From positions 1 to 7,991 of the forward strand of contig JAKIYU010000114.1 in the NCBI GenBank assembly GCA_022708385.1: a DNA stretch of 7,991 nucleotides, read 5' to 3'. Position numbers and translations under genes: made by a program. Positions 6,809 through 7,991 of the stretch are shown piece by piece (positions within the stretch are counted from its first letter, which is position 1; each line of letters starts with the position of its first letter). Origin of the DNA: Bacteroidota bacterium (GTDB lineage: Bacteria; Bacteroidota; Bacteroidia; Bacteroidales; PXBB01). A model generated the notes under the pieces. The model did no database searches and was not told where the DNA came from. It worked only from the letters and a program-made list of their open reading frames with translations.

Positions 6809-7990
6809 TTAATTGTTTAACAATGCTTTAACTGGCAATAATCCTGTGGGAGTACCCTCTTGTATAGCTTTCAAAACGGCTCCACCACCTGTAAAAATAT
6901 AATATTTTGGGCTATCAAGAGCTGTTATATACAAACCTGGCAACAACCTTTTAAGTTCCTGCATAGTATCTCCACCCCCATATAGTTTAACCGCATTGAT
7001 ATTTTCATCAATAAGCTGGTCAAGAGCAATAGTACCTTCATTAAAGTAGGGGGTAAAACCCATAACAGCATTTACAAAAATTGTATGTGCTTTATGAAAA
7101 ACTCTTAACACCTCATCTGTTTTAAACGATTCTTTTGCAATATCACAAATGTAATCCAGCATATCTCCTTTTTTACATTTTCGAATGTCAATTGCCTTAT
7201 ATTTCCCTCTTATCCTCCCATTTAGCGTTTTTGAGGAAACAACATAAGGCAGTTCAATTATTTTCTTTGAATATTTCTTTGAAAATTTCACAAATTCTTC
7301 GGCATGTTTTTTGTCCTCTTCGTCAATACCATTAATTTTATAGCCGTACTTCGCAGCAAGATAGGCATTGTAAATAACCCCACCAAGCACAAGATAATCA
7401 GCCTCTTTAAGCAATGCATACAAAGAATCTATTTTGGTATCGAATTTTGCACCGGCCACAACAGCAAGAAATGGGCGTTGAGGCTCATATATTCTGTTTA
7501 GGTTATTAATCTCTTTCTGCAACAAAAAGCCTGCATAGGAAGGCAAATACTTAGTAATACCCACTGTTGAAGCATGCGGTTGCCAGGAGCCAAAAGCATC
7601 GTTAACAAAAATATCAGCAAGCCCTGCCAGTTGATACGCAAACCTATCGGCCTCATCCGTTTTCGACTCTTCTCCGCTAAACCAACGTGTATTTGGCAAA
7701 TATATGGCATCAATTTGCCCATCCTTTAATTCCCTTATTAAATGATTAATTGAAGTTTCTATACCAGAATATCCCTTATTTTCAGTAGGATGAAAATCTG
7801 GCACTTTTATATCAATATGCAATTTGTTCTTTAAATAATCAACAATAGGGAGAACAGAAGTTTCATCATTAATAATTATTTCTCCTGTTTTCTTATTTTT
7901 AGGCCTTCCTACATGTGTCATCAGAATTATTTTACCACCTTTTGCATTGATATAATACAACGTACCCAAAGTAGCATCTATTCTGTATGG
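6809..7990 (-). CDS. pgk: Divergent phosphoglycerate kinase (N-terminus cut by window edge)
   Basis: Phosphoglycerate kinase fold: ATP-linked interconversion of 1,3-bisphosphoglycerate and 3-phosphoglycerate in glycolysis, cytoplasmic. The frame stays open to the right edge, reading PYRIDATLGTLYY at the edge, so roughly 25-30 N-terminal residues with the first substrate loop are outside; the TTG at 7969 is an internal Leu. Conserved parts: YRIDA (Arg38 equivalent, human PGK1 numbering), MTHVGRP (His62/Arg65), LPNTRWFSGEE (Arg122), VNDAFG, AGAKFDTKI (both nucleotide-site Lys), GGGDT (6965-6979) and the C-terminal TGGGAVLKA. Two loops are odd. The usual FGTAHRAHAS is FGSWQPHAS (7568-7594), one residue shorter and lacking the Arg170 equivalent. 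The usual WNGPMGVFE is VNAVMGFTPYF (about 7031-7075), shorter and lacking the Glu343 equivalent. It may be an altered-function paralogue or a divergent lineage's normal enzyme. It is the first visible gene of a three-gene operon. Confidence 0.92.
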   Translation of the reverse strand, partial: PYRIDATLGTLYYINAKGGKIILMTHVGRPKNKKTGEIIINDETSVLPIVDYLKNKLHIDIKVPDFHPTENKGYSGIETSINHLIRELKDGQIDAIYLPNTRWFSGEESKTDEADRFAYQLAGLADIFVNDAFGSWQPHASTVGITKYLPSYAGFLLQKEINNLNRIYEPQRPFLAVVAGAKFDTKIDSLYALLKEADYLVLGGVIYNAYLAAKYGYKINGIDEEDKKHAEEFVKFSKKYSKKIIELPYVVSSKTLNGRIRGKYKAIDIRKCKKGDMLDYICDIAKESFKTDEVLRVFHKAHTIFVNAVMGFTPYFNEGTIALDQLIDENINAVKLYGGGDTMQELKRLLPGLYITALDSPKYYIFTGGGAVLKAIQEGTPTGLLPVKALLNN

Positions 7991-7991
7991 A

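Noticed and set aside
6812..6824. ATTGTTTAACAAT inverted repeat at the end of pgk
   Set aside because: Mostly codes for the last Pgk residues (LLNN), has a 1-nt centre and no U-tract; not a credible terminator between operon genes.
7498..7722. Short open frame inside pgk on the same strand in another frame
   Set aside because: The pgk frame over this stretch carries conserved motifs (LPNTRWFSGEE, VNDAFG), so the alternative frame is not a gene and there is no frameshift.
7967..7969. TTG at 7969 as the start of Pgk
   Set aside because: The frame continues to the window edge with family-typical sequence (YRIDA), so the gene extends beyond the window.
1..7991. CRISPR arrays, tRNA or rRNA genes, insertion sequences, defence or phage genes
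   Set aside because: None seen: coding genes fill the window, the largest gap is 156 bp, and no long direct or terminal inverted repeats or cloverleaf sequences were found by eye.

Overview
The window is a low-GC bacterial segment that looks like Bacteroidota, probably Bacteroidales. Three things point there. The visible LeuRS has the Bacteroidota-style segment before KMSKS. Start codons lack Shine-Dalgarno sequences. One intergenic promoter matches the Bacteroidota TTTG / TAnnTTTG pattern rather than -35/-10 boxes. Signal peptides and lipoboxes on three of the six proteins show a diderm-type exported and lipoprotein-rich proteome. All of this is read by eye; no database search was possible.

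Left half, + strand: (i) the 3' two-thirds of leuS, cut by the left edge; (ii) an exported DUF3108-type protein 48 bp downstream; (iii) a strong A/T-rich hairpin terminator that overlaps a promoter; (iv) a U32-family protein of the TrhP/RlhA/UbiU type, probably an RNA hydroxylation enzyme rather than a protease.

Right half, - strand, read right to left: (v) a divergent phosphoglycerate kinase, cut by the right edge; (vi) 12 bp later, a 685-residue lipoprotein with a HELGH...E gluzincin zinc-protease motif; (vii) 6 bp later, a 166-residue lipoprotein of unknown function. The spacing implies one operon. It converges on the U32 gene with only 21 bp between the stop codons.

The left genes are housekeeping (tRNA charging, tRNA or rRNA modification, envelope). 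The right operon is stranger: a glycolytic enzyme with altered active-site loops is coupled to two predicted lipoproteins, one a putative peptidase that I cannot place in a named family. There are no RNA genes, CRISPR arrays, insertion sequences or phage genes. No intergenic gap exceeds about 160 bp. I see no convincing new defence or mobile system; the peptidase-lipoprotein pair with the divergent Pgk is the best candidate for something undescribed.
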